From assembly GCA_000437755.1 (NCBI GenBank), contig FR900164.1:6566-26301 (forward strand): DNA of 19,736 nt, written 5' to 3'. Below, in pieces: positions 6,801 through 13,186 of the stretch (the first letter of the stretch is position 1; every line of letters begins with the position of its first letter). The notes under the pieces were generated by a model that was not told the origin of the DNA, made no database searches, and was given only the letters and a program-made list of their open reading frames with translations. This DNA comes from Roseburia sp. CAG:303. Its GTDB lineage: Bacteria > Bacillota > Clostridia > Lachnospirales > Lachnospiraceae. The translations under genes were made by a program, and so were the position numbers.

Positions 6801-6829
6801 TTGACAGAAGCATAAATTAGAAGTAGTAT
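6801..6829 (+). promoter_or_regulatory. Promoter of the metK leader
   Basis: TTGACA (6801-6806), a 17-base spacer, then TAGTAT (6824-6829). Transcription would start about 20 bases before the SAM-I aptamer. TATATA-like alternatives overlap the -10, so the exact hexamer is uncertain. Confidence 0.55.
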
Positions 6830-6857
6830 ATAAGAAGATAAAGTTCATAAACATATT

Positions 6858-6969
6858 CTTTCTTATTCAGAGCGGTGGAGATACAAGGATCTGTGAAGCC
6901 CGGCAACCCCGATAGGAAGGTGCCAACCTGAGCGAGATATACTGCAGCAGCAGTTCGAACAATAAGAGG
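6858..6969 (+). promoter_or_regulatory. SAM-I (S-box) riboswitch
   Basis: Conserved S-box blocks are present in order: TCTTATTCAGAGCGGTGGAG (6861-6880), CTGTGAAGCCCGGCAACC (6891-6908), AGGTGCCAACCTGAGCGA (6918-6935), and the closing P1 strand AATAAGAGG (6961-6969), which pairs with TCTTATT at 6861-6867. Known for the family: SAM binding stabilises the aptamer and favours termination. The gene downstream makes SAM, so this is direct end-product feedback on metK. Confidence 0.95.
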
Positions 6970-6991
6970 ATTTTGATTGCCTTGAAGTCAG

Positions 6992-7020
6992 GTCCGCATG
7001 TCATGTGGGCTTTTTCTTTT
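6992..7020 (+). terminator. SAM riboswitch terminator
   Basis: GTCCGCA (6992-6998) pairs with TGTGGGC (7004-7010) around a 5-base loop and is followed by TTTTTCTTTT. It lies between the S-box aptamer and metK and forms the expected OFF-state expression platform. Confidence 0.85.
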
Positions 7021-7077
7021 GTTTCACAGGCAGAATGAGTCTGCCATTAACACCACATTTTATGTAAAGGAGATACA

Positions 7078-8265
7078 ATGGAAAAGAGATTATTTACATC
7101 AGAATCAGTAACAGAAGGACATCCGGATAAAGTCTGCGATGCGATTTCCGATGCCGTTTTAGATGCAATTATGGAGCAGGATCCGAATGGCCGTGTAGCA
7201 TGCGAAACATGTACAAATACAGGATTTGTTCTTGTAATGGGTGAGATTACAACATCAGCAAATATAGATATTCCTGCGATTGTCAGAAAGACCGTAGAAG
7301 AGATTGGATACACAGATGCAGCATATGGATTTGATGCGAATACATGTGCCGTTATGGTATCACTTGATAAGCAGTCAGCAGATATTGCACTTGGTGTCGA
7401 TAAAGCACTGGAAGCAAAGGAAAATCAGATGACAGATTCTGAAATCGACGCAATCGGTGCCGGTGATCAGGGTATGATGTTCGGTTATGCAACAAACGAA
7501 ACCGAGGAATATATGCCATATCCAATCGCACTGGCTCACAAGCTTGCAAGAAAACTGACAGAAGTAAGAAAGAACGGTACACTTTCTTATCTTCGTCCGG
7601 ATGGAAAGACACAGGTTACTGTAGAATACGATGAGAATGGAAAGCCAATCCATCTGAACGCAGTAGTATTATCTACACAGCATGATCCGGATGTGACACA
7701 GGAACAGATTCATGAGGACATTAAGAAATATGTATTTGATGAAGTTCTTCCGAAGGAACTTGTAAATGAAAAGACACAGTTCTTTATCAATCCGACCGGA
7801 CGTTTCGTAGTAGGCGGACCACACGGAGACAGCGGATTAACAGGACGTAAGATTATCGTAGATACTTACGGCGGATATGCACGTCACGGCGGCGGGGCTT
7901 TCTCAGGAAAGGACTGCACGAAAGTAGACCGTTCCGCAGCTTATGCAGCAAGATATGTTGCAAAGAATATTGTGGCAGCAGGACTTGCAGACAAGTGCGA
8001 AATCCAGCTTTCCTATGCAATCGGTGTAGCACATCCTACTTCAGTCATGGTAGATACATTTGGAACAGGAAAACTTGCAGATGAAAAAATCGTAGAGATT
8101 ATCAGAGAGAACTTCGATTTAAGACCGGCAGGAATTATTAAAATGCTGGATCTGAGAAGACCGATTTACCGTCAGACAGCAGCATACGGACATTTCGGCC
8201 GTGTGGATCTGAATCTGCCGTGGGAACAGATCGATAAAGTAGATTTATTAAAGAAGTATCTGTAA
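7078..8265 (+). CDS. metK: S-adenosylmethionine synthetase
   Basis: Cytoplasmic enzyme that makes S-adenosylmethionine from methionine and ATP. The 395-residue length is normal for bacterial MetK. Family signatures are intact: GHPDKVCD near the N-terminus, GAGDQGMMFGYATNE (the methionine/ATP-site signature) and GGGAFSGKDCTKVDRS (phosphate-binding signature). Start ATG 7078 follows AAAGGAGATACA. The gene stands alone between its riboswitch leader and a converging minus-strand gene, with a hairpin at 8317-8347 separating them. It is expected to be derepressed when SAM is low. Confidence 0.97.
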   Translation: MEKRLFTSESVTEGHPDKVCDAISDAVLDAIMEQDPNGRVACETCTNTGFVLVMGEITTSANIDIPAIVRKTVEEIGYTDAAYGFDANTCAVMVSLDKQSADIALGVDKALEAKENQMTDSEIDAIGAGDQGMMFGYATNETEEYMPYPIALAHKLARKLTEVRKNGTLSYLRPDGKTQVTVEYDENGKPIHLNAVVLSTQHDPDVTQEQIHEDIKKYVFDEVLPKELVNEKTQFFINPTGRFVVGGPHGDSGLTGRKIIVDTYGGYARHGGGAFSGKDCTKVDRSAAYAARYVAKNIVAAGLADKCEIQLSYAIGVAHPTSVMVDTFGTGKLADEKIVEIIRENFDLRPAGIIKMLDLRRPIYRQTAAYGHFGRVDLNLPWEQIDKVDLLKKYL

Positions 8266-8316
8266 TCAGAATTCTGTAATCCGAAAATTACAAAATGCAT
8301 GAATGAACATGAAAAT

Positions 8317-8347
8317 AACAGCCTGCCGGCAAAAACGGCAGGCTGTT
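8317..8347 (-). terminator. Hairpin terminator between converging genes
   Basis: AACAGCCTGCCG (8317-8328) and CGGCAGGCTGTT (8336-8347) are perfect 12-base arms around a short A-rich loop. On the minus strand the stem is followed by TTATTTTC, so it fits best as the terminator of the sigma-like gene; it may also stop metK transcripts, though no T-run follows on the plus strand. Confidence 0.75.
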
Positions 8348-8366
8348 GCAGTATTCCGTTATATTT

Positions 8367-9230
8367 TTAATTATTTTTCAATTCATCATCGGACTGGATG
8401 ACGGTCAGCGCATCGATGGAGATTTTCATAAGTTCTTTTACTTCATCGGTACTGAGGGCAAGCCGTTCGCAGAGTTCTTCCAGTGTGGCTTCACGTCCGA
8501 GTTCTTTGGCAAGCTCGGTGCTGGCATCGTTTAACGCATTGACCTGATCTGCGAGATGGTTTGACACACGGTTGCTGCCGATTTCGATATTCAGGGCTTT
8601 CTGAAGGGAATCGTATACCTCTTTGTCCAGAAATGCCTCGAAGTCGGACAGGTCAGTGCTGGTCTGTGTTTCCGGATAGGCAAGAATGGCTTCGTATAAT
8701 GCGAGATTTCCCTCTGCGACCAGATCACTGTGTGACAGACCGAGATCATCGAAGCGGTCGGCGATCCGGATGACGAGCGGAAGATAATGCTCGGTGATTG
8801 CACTGACGGAAGAAAGGTCTCCGGAGACCAGATCCTTCAGAAAGCCGCTAATCTGTGAATCTTCATGCTTTGTCAGGGCTGCAAGCTCGTCCAGATACAT
8901 TTCATGGAAGAATAAGGCTTCATTTGATTCCGGGGTTTTCTGTTTCTGGCTGCCGGCTGCCGAATCTGCCGGATCTGCATCATCCGGAATATCAGTGGTG
9001 TTGGCGGAAGCATCCTGATTTTTCTGCTGTGGTGCATCAAATCCTTCCACATTGATTTTTGCATCTGTCAGATAACCATAGATCAGTGTATACATACTCT
9101 CGTCCGTAACCAGATCCTGAAAATAGCGCTGTACGTCCTCTTTGGTTACACAGTTTCCGGAAACTGTGGCATATTCGATCAGTTCTGCCAGTGTTTCGTG
9201 AAAAGCTTTCTTTTTCTCATTATTATCCAT
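8367..9230 (-). CDS. Degenerate sigma-70-like protein lacking region 4
   Basis: The start chosen is ATG 9230 (287 residues), because GTGAGG lies 9 bases upstream; a GTG at 9245 would overlap that site. The order of sigma-70 segments can be followed: a region 1.1-like helix set (about 30-60, TKEDVQRYFQDL), an acidic Ser/Asp-rich linker (about 70-103), regions 1.2 to 2.2 (about 108-185; LVIRIADRFDDLGL then DLVAEGNLALYEA), and a region 3-like part (about 221-275; ELAKELGREATLEELCERL). The aromatic region 2.3/2.4 that melts and reads the -10 is replaced by an acidic, unlike stretch (about 186-213), and region 4 is missing. It may therefore bind RNA polymerase or a sigma partner without reading promoters. 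Function unknown. It has its own promoter, divergent from the next gene. Confidence 0.75.
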   Translation of the reverse strand: MDNNEKKKAFHETLAELIEYATVSGNCVTKEDVQRYFQDLVTDESMYTLIYGYLTDAKINVEGFDAPQQKNQDASANTTDIPDDADPADSAAGSQKQKTPESNEALFFHEMYLDELAALTKHEDSQISGFLKDLVSGDLSSVSAITEHYLPLVIRIADRFDDLGLSHSDLVAEGNLALYEAILAYPETQTSTDLSDFEAFLDKEVYDSLQKALNIEIGSNRVSNHLADQVNALNDASTELAKELGREATLEELCERLALSTDEVKELMKISIDALTVIQSDDELKNN

Positions 9231-9264
9231 TGTATTATACCTCACTTAATTCTAATCTTCTGTT

Positions 9265-9293
9265 AGTATAATGGTTCGGAAAGAAAAATACAA
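9265..9293 (-). promoter_or_regulatory. Promoter of the sigma-like gene
   Basis: On the minus strand, TTGTAT (9293-9288), a 17-base spacer and TATACT (9270-9265) precede the gene by about 35 bases. It is back to back with the plus-strand promoter at 9311. Confidence 0.65.
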
Positions 9294-9310
9294 GATTTAT
9301 AAAAATTTCT

Positions 9311-9339
9311 TTGTACAATGCGGGAAATAGTGCTATAAT
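9311..9339 (+). promoter_or_regulatory. Promoter of the 9374 gene
   Basis: TTGTAC (9311-9316), a 17-base spacer, then perfect TATAAT (9334-9339), 34 bases before the start codon. Confidence 0.7.
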
Positions 9340-9373
9340 GGATAGGCAAATATAGTAAGGGAAAGAGTTCACG

Positions 9374-10576
9374 ATGAATAACTATACCAGTAAAAAAGAT
9401 CGTATTGAAATTATGGTTATGAAAATAAAATTAAACATACAGAAATTCATGAAGACAAAATTTGGAGCATATCTCTGGCAGATCGTCAGTTCCATACTTA
9501 TTCTTGCGATAGCAGGAGGAATCGGTGTGTTTGCGGCATTTGCAAAGACGGAAGGATCTTCCATGACATATGCAAAGACTTATTTTAAGTATTTTATGAC
9601 ACATAGCTGGAGTCTGATGTATGGGGAAACGGATTTGGATACTTCCAAATACATAAATGAGACTTCGTTTGGAGAAATGATGAGTAATATCGTTCCAAAC
9701 CGTGGATCTGACAAGTATAAATTCGTAGATCGCGGAACGGACGGAACTTATAATATTATTGATGTGGTCTATCAGGAGACGGGCAGCGATGTAAAGCAGA
9801 CCATGACATTGAAGCTGAAGAAGAAGGAAGAGAAAGAACTTCTGATTCTGAATCAGTGGGAAGTGTGCCTGAGCAGTGAGATTCTGCGGGATTGCACGGT
9901 TACGGCACCGGCGGGAATGAATCTTGCACTGGATGGCATCAGCCTTTCCGATGCGGAATATACCGATGATCCGGATACCGGACTGCGGACGTACACACTC
10001 GGACAGGTGCTGGCGGGGAAACACAGGCTGGAAATCTCCGGAGTACAGACAAAGAGTGTCTATGAAAGCTTTATCTGGGAGAGCAGCAGGTCAGGTTATA
10101 CGGTGCAGGCAACGGATATTCCGCTGAATGATGATGTGATAACACTCAGCTCCGATAAGGCGATCGATATGATTATCGGAATGTATACAGGTGTTCTTAC
10201 CAATGCCGGCTGTGATTCGGTGAAGGAATATATGACTACGGATGAAGAAAAAGCCGGAGTGGATGTGGTATATGCATCACTGATGTCACAGGTAAATAGA
10301 GATGATGGAAGTACATTGATTTCCATGACATTTGACAGTTATAATACAGAAGTGATAGATTATGTATATGGTCAGACATTCGGTGTGAGATTTACATTTG
10401 GAACAACATTTACAGCGAAAGAAGCCAGAACCCAGATGTCGGGTGTGCGTAAGAGTTATAACTCGAATGCACAGGGCGAAGCAGTGGTAAGATTCGTATG
10501 CAGGGACGGTCAGTGGGTTCCGTCATCGATAGAGATGAATTGTTTTGATTACAGCAAACCGGCAGAAGCACAGTAA
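9374..10576 (+). CDS. Hypothetical one-TM extracytoplasmic protein
   Basis: ATG 9374, with a weak GGGAAAG upstream; ATG codons at residues 14 and 16 are possible alternatives. The 400-residue protein has a short basic cytoplasmic end, one membrane segment (about 33-57), and a large extracytoplasmic part. The layout is a first domain of about 100 residues, a middle beta-rich segment with LAGKHRLEISG (typical of a small Ig-like or PEGA-like module), and a last domain of about 140 residues ending in DGQWVPSSIEMNCF. The overall plan, membrane anchor plus repeated small folds, recalls TcaA-like envelope proteins of Firmicutes, but I cannot confirm this. It stands alone, flanked by its own promoter and a hairpin terminator. 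Confidence 0.65.
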   Translation: MNNYTSKKDRIEIMVMKIKLNIQKFMKTKFGAYLWQIVSSILILAIAGGIGVFAAFAKTEGSSMTYAKTYFKYFMTHSWSLMYGETDLDTSKYINETSFGEMMSNIVPNRGSDKYKFVDRGTDGTYNIIDVVYQETGSDVKQTMTLKLKKKEEKELLILNQWEVCLSSEILRDCTVTAPAGMNLALDGISLSDAEYTDDPDTGLRTYTLGQVLAGKHRLEISGVQTKSVYESFIWESSRSGYTVQATDIPLNDDVITLSSDKAIDMIIGMYTGVLTNAGCDSVKEYMTTDEEKAGVDVVYASLMSQVNRDDGSTLISMTFDSYNTEVIDYVYGQTFGVRFTFGTTFTAKEARTQMSGVRKSYNSNAQGEAVVRFVCRDGQWVPSSIEMNCFDYSKPAEAQ

Positions 10577-10578
10577 AA

Positions 10579-10606
10579 AAGAAGGGACGTTTTAACGTCC
10601 CTTCTT
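10579..10606. terminator. Bidirectional terminator between converging genes
   Basis: AAGAAGGGACGTT (10579-10591) and AACGTCCCTTCTT (10594-10606) are perfect 13-base arms with a 2-base centre. On the minus strand the stem is followed by a T-run (TTTTTTAC), and it contains the TAA stop of the ribbon-helix-helix gene. On the plus strand it follows the 9374 gene by a few bases, so it can serve both. Confidence 0.85.
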
Positions 10607-10849
10607 GTGATTTCGTACACTTTCTGTCAGGAGATATTCTATCTGACCGTTGATGGATCGGAAATCCTCTTCCGCCCATGCGGCGATATCATCCCAGAGT
10701 GACGGGGAAAGACGCAGAAGCACCTGCTTCTTCGCCTTTTCCTTTTCTTTTATGGCTTTTTCCCGTTTTTTAATTTCCGTTTCCAGTTCAGTGATTTTCT
10801 TTAAGCGTTCTTCCAGATGGGCTTCTTTTGCGTTTAAATCTTCTGGCAT
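10592..10849 (-). CDS. Coiled-coil/ribbon-helix-helix (Arc-like) protein
   Basis: 85 residues starting at ATG 10849, with AAGGAG about 10 bases upstream. The first ~40 residues are Glu/Lys-rich and form a probable coiled coil with regular hydrophobic spacing (LEERLKKITELETEIKKREK). Residues about 42-80 (VLLRLSPSLWDDIAAWAEED, then INGQIEYLLTESVRNHKK) have the beta strand and two-helix pattern of Arc-type ribbon-helix-helix DNA-binding proteins. It lies 14 bases after the SPFH gene in the same operon, so it may control that operon or work with the SPFH protein. Its TAA lies inside the terminator hairpin. Confidence 0.75.
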   Translation of the reverse strand: MPEDLNAKEAHLEERLKKITELETEIKKREKAIKEKEKAKKQVLLRLSPSLWDDIAAWAEEDFRSINGQIEYLLTESVRNHKKGR

Positions 10850-10863
10850 AGGCGGTATTCTCC

Positions 10864-11853
10864 TTAATAAATACTTCCACTGTTTACAATCGGCTGTGCA
10901 TCTTTGTTACCGCATAATACAACGAGAAGGTTGCTGACCATGGCGGCTTTGCGTTCTTCGTCGAGAACAACGATTTCTTCCTCGCCAAGCTGGTCGATCG
11001 CCATCTTGACCATGCTTACTGCACCTTCCACGATCTTCTGCCTTGCGGCAATGATAGCGGAAGCCTGCTGTCTCTGCAGCATGGCGGCGGCGATTTCTTC
11101 GGAATAGGCAAGGTGTGTAATACGGACTTCCTGAATCTTAAGACCGGCATTGTCCACTCTTTCCTGAAGTTCCTTCTTCATAATATCGGCGATTTCCTGT
11201 GAGCTTCCGCGCAGTGTCTTTTCATCGGATTCCACATCGATATTATCATAAGGATAAAGTCTTGCCGTGTTACGGATAATGGAATCGCACTGTACGGACA
11301 GGTATTTGATGTAGTTTTCCACGTTTAAAACGGCTTTGGTTGGGTTTTCCACATTCCAGATAACGATAGCACCGATAATAATAGGATTTCCGAGGATATC
11401 GTTGACCTTCTGCTTTTCATTTGTCAGAGTCATGGTCTTTGTGGATACTTTCTTGCTTGCCGCCGTGGAAACGGTGGCGGAATTGGTGCTGATGGACAGG
11501 GAAGCTGCCTGGGTTGCAGCAGGGTTTACAGATACCACGAAAGGATTCACATAATAGAATCCAGGGCTGGTGAGTGTTCCGTAATAATTACCGAAAAGGG
11601 TAAAGACAACGGCTTCGTTTGGTCCGACGATCTTTAATCCGGCAAGGGCGATACAGTCTGCAATAAAAAGGATGACAGATATTGCAAGCAGAATGCCTCC
11701 GCTGACGTAAGCGTGATTACCGAGCAGGATACTGCCGCCCACCATGCCGCCGATGGTAATGAGCAGTGCACATAGCAGAAGGATAAGCATAAGTCCGCCG
11801 CTTGCCGGTTTCAGGATTTTTTCGGTTATATTGTTTTTTTGTTCTTCGTTCAT
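10864..11853 (-). CDS. SPFH/Band 7 domain membrane protein
   Basis: Start ATG 11853 with a strong AAGGAGG upstream; 329 residues. Two membrane segments near the N-terminus (about 18-44 and 51-71) are followed by the SPFH/Band 7 domain: VGPNEAVVFTLFGNYYGTLT, GFYYVNPF, then VNDILGNPIIIGAIVIWNVE and a long helical part with RITHLAYSEEIAAAMLQRQQ. SPFH proteins oligomerise in the membrane and act as scaffolds, often in stress or membrane-domain functions. No protease (NfeD/HflC-type) partner is visible here; its operon partner is the Arc-like protein. The promoter and paired operator-like boxes upstream suggest regulation by a dedicated repressor. Confidence 0.9.
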   Translation of the reverse strand: MNEEQKNNITEKILKPASGGLMLILLLCALLITIGGMVGGSILLGNHAYVSGGILLAISVILFIADCIALAGLKIVGPNEAVVFTLFGNYYGTLTSPGFYYVNPFVVSVNPAATQAASLSISTNSATVSTAASKKVSTKTMTLTNEKQKVNDILGNPIIIGAIVIWNVENPTKAVLNVENYIKYLSVQCDSIIRNTARLYPYDNIDVESDEKTLRGSSQEIADIMKKELQERVDNAGLKIQEVRITHLAYSEEIAAAMLQRQQASAIIAARQKIVEGAVSMVKMAIDQLGEEEIVVLDEERKAAMVSNLLVVLCGNKDAQPIVNSGSIY

Positions 11854-11873
11854 AAGTATTCCTCCTTAAAATG

Positions 11874-11892
11874 TGATATCATTTTGATATCA
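11874..11892 (-). promoter_or_regulatory. Twin TGATATCA boxes, probable operator
   Basis: The 8-base palindrome TGATATCA occurs at 11874-11881 and 11885-11892, start to start 11 bases (one helical turn). The pair sits between the -10 (11895) and the SPFH start codon, so a bound repressor would overlap the transcription start. The regulator is not identifiable; the Arc-like product of the same operon is a candidate. Confidence 0.5.
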
Positions 11893-11894
11893 TT

Positions 11895-11923
11895 AAGATA
11901 CATCGATATATTAAAATTGTCAA
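11895..11923 (-). promoter_or_regulatory. Promoter of the SPFH operon
   Basis: On the minus strand, perfect TTGACA (11923-11918), a 17-base spacer, and TATCTT (11900-11895), about 40 bases before the SPFH start. Confidence 0.75.
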
Positions 11924-11963
11924 GTGAAATTTTGGAAAATAAAATATAAAAACTATTTGCGTG

Positions 11964-11991
11964 TTGACTGTAAATGTGTTAGTATTATGTA
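11964..11991 (+). promoter_or_regulatory. Possible promoter of the HD-GYP gene
   Basis: TTGACT (11964-11969) with TATGTA (11986-11991) at 16-base spacing is one option. TTGCGT (11957) with TAGTAT (11980) at 17 bases is another. The region clearly looks promoter-like, but the hexamers cannot be settled by eye. Confidence 0.35.
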
Positions 11992-12058
11992 TTGGCTTAA
12001 ATAAACACAAGATTTTTGGATAATAGAAATTGCTGTTGAGCAATAGATGAGGAGGCAT

Positions 12059-13084
12059 ATGCGTTACATTCCGATTGAAAAGACAGAACAGGATATGATA
12101 TTGGCACGATCTGTTTATGATAATACAGGCAGAGTTTTGCTGAGTTGTGGAACTGTACTTACAGACGAATATATTGATAAGCTCTATGATCGTGGCTTGC
12201 CGGGAATTTATATTGAAGATAAGCTTGCAGAGGATATTGAGATTGAAGAAGCGATTTCGGAAGAACTGAGAAATGAAGGTGCAGAAGCATTGCGCAATGG
12301 TGATGTGGATGCAGCCATGGGTGTGGGAAGGAGAATTGTGGACGAGATTATACAGAATCCAAGAGTTACACTGGATCTGATCGATCTGCGGTCCTATGAT
12401 GATTATACATACAGACACTCTGTGAATGTTGCTGTAATTTCTACCGTGATAGGAATAAATATGCAGCTGAACAGGCTGGCACTGGACGAACTGAGTATTG
12501 CGGCAATCTTACATGATATAGGAAAGAGAAGGATTGATCCGAAGATTATAAATAAGAAGGGTAAATTAACCCCGGAAGAATATACAGAAGTAAAACGCCA
12601 TTCGGAATATGGATATGAGATGGTAAAATCAAGAATTGATTTGTCGGCGAAGATAAAGAATGCGATTCTGCTGCATCATGAAAATGAAGATGGCAGCGGT
12701 TATCCGAAGGGCCTGAAAGGAAATCAGATATTTATCTATGCAAAGATTATTCATGTGGCAGATGTGTTTGATGCACTGACTGCAAAACGTCCATATAAGA
12801 AAGCTTATGCACAGTCGGAAGCGGCAGAGTATCTTATGGGAAGCTGCGACCGTATGTTTGACCGCGAAGTGGTAAAGGCATTTTTACAGTGCGTATCCCT
12901 GTATCCAAAGGGAACGCAGGTGCAGCTGTCAAATGGAAAAGAAGCCCTGGTTGTGGAGGCAACAAAAAGCCCGCTGAGGCCAAAGGTGCGTATTATCGAG
13001 GATGGTACGGATATGGATTTATCAAGCCTTTATGAGTACCGCAATATTACGATTGTACCACCGCATGATGGAGATATATCGTAG
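12059..13084 (+). CDS. HD-GYP domain cyclic di-GMP phosphodiesterase
   Basis: Start ATG 12059 is preferred (341 residues): GAGGAGG at 12049-12055 lies just before it and overlaps the in-frame ATG at 12047. Residues 1-120 form an N-terminal region resembling the DUF3391-like part seen before HD-GYP domains. The HD-GYP domain spans about 120-290 with its signatures intact: H152-D153 in LHDIGKRRIDP, H206-H207-E in HHENEDGSGYPKGL (GYP at 214-216), and IIHVADVFDALTAKRPYK. These residues build the metal centre that hydrolyses c-di-GMP. A short beta-rich tail of about 50 residues follows, PilZ-like in size only. It is followed by the REC/GGDEF/EAL gene, which has its own promoter. Cytoplasmic; no membrane segment. 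Confidence 0.9.
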   Translation: MRYIPIEKTEQDMILARSVYDNTGRVLLSCGTVLTDEYIDKLYDRGLPGIYIEDKLAEDIEIEEAISEELRNEGAEALRNGDVDAAMGVGRRIVDEIIQNPRVTLDLIDLRSYDDYTYRHSVNVAVISTVIGINMQLNRLALDELSIAAILHDIGKRRIDPKIINKKGKLTPEEYTEVKRHSEYGYEMVKSRIDLSAKIKNAILLHHENEDGSGYPKGLKGNQIFIYAKIIHVADVFDALTAKRPYKKAYAQSEAAEYLMGSCDRMFDREVVKAFLQCVSLYPKGTQVQLSNGKEALVVEATKSPLRPKVRIIEDGTDMDLSSLYEYRNITIVPPHDGDIS

Positions 13085-13111
13085 AAGAACATGGCACTCA
13101 AAGGAATCGGC

Positions 13112-13140
13112 TTGCATAATAAAGCAGATTGTAATATAAT
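13112..13140 (+). promoter_or_regulatory. Promoter of the REC-GGDEF-EAL-REC-GGDEF gene
   Basis: TTGCAT (13112-13117), a 17-base spacer and perfect TATAAT (13135-13140), 46 bases before the start codon. It allows expression independent of the HD-GYP gene. Confidence 0.7.
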
Positions 13141-13186
13141 GGATACAGTAGATTCCGTGTAAAAAACTGGAGAGGAGCCATAACAT

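Noticed and set aside
8346..9055. Plus-strand open frames opposite the sigma-like gene
   Set aside because: The minus-strand frame has recognisable sigma-70 segments, a promoter and a ribosome binding site; the others are shadows.
11941..13186. A second c-di-GMP riboswitch before the HD-GYP or GGDEF/EAL gene
   Set aside because: No GGCAAAC, GACGCAAAG or receptor motif occurs in these leaders; they are short and promoter-like only.
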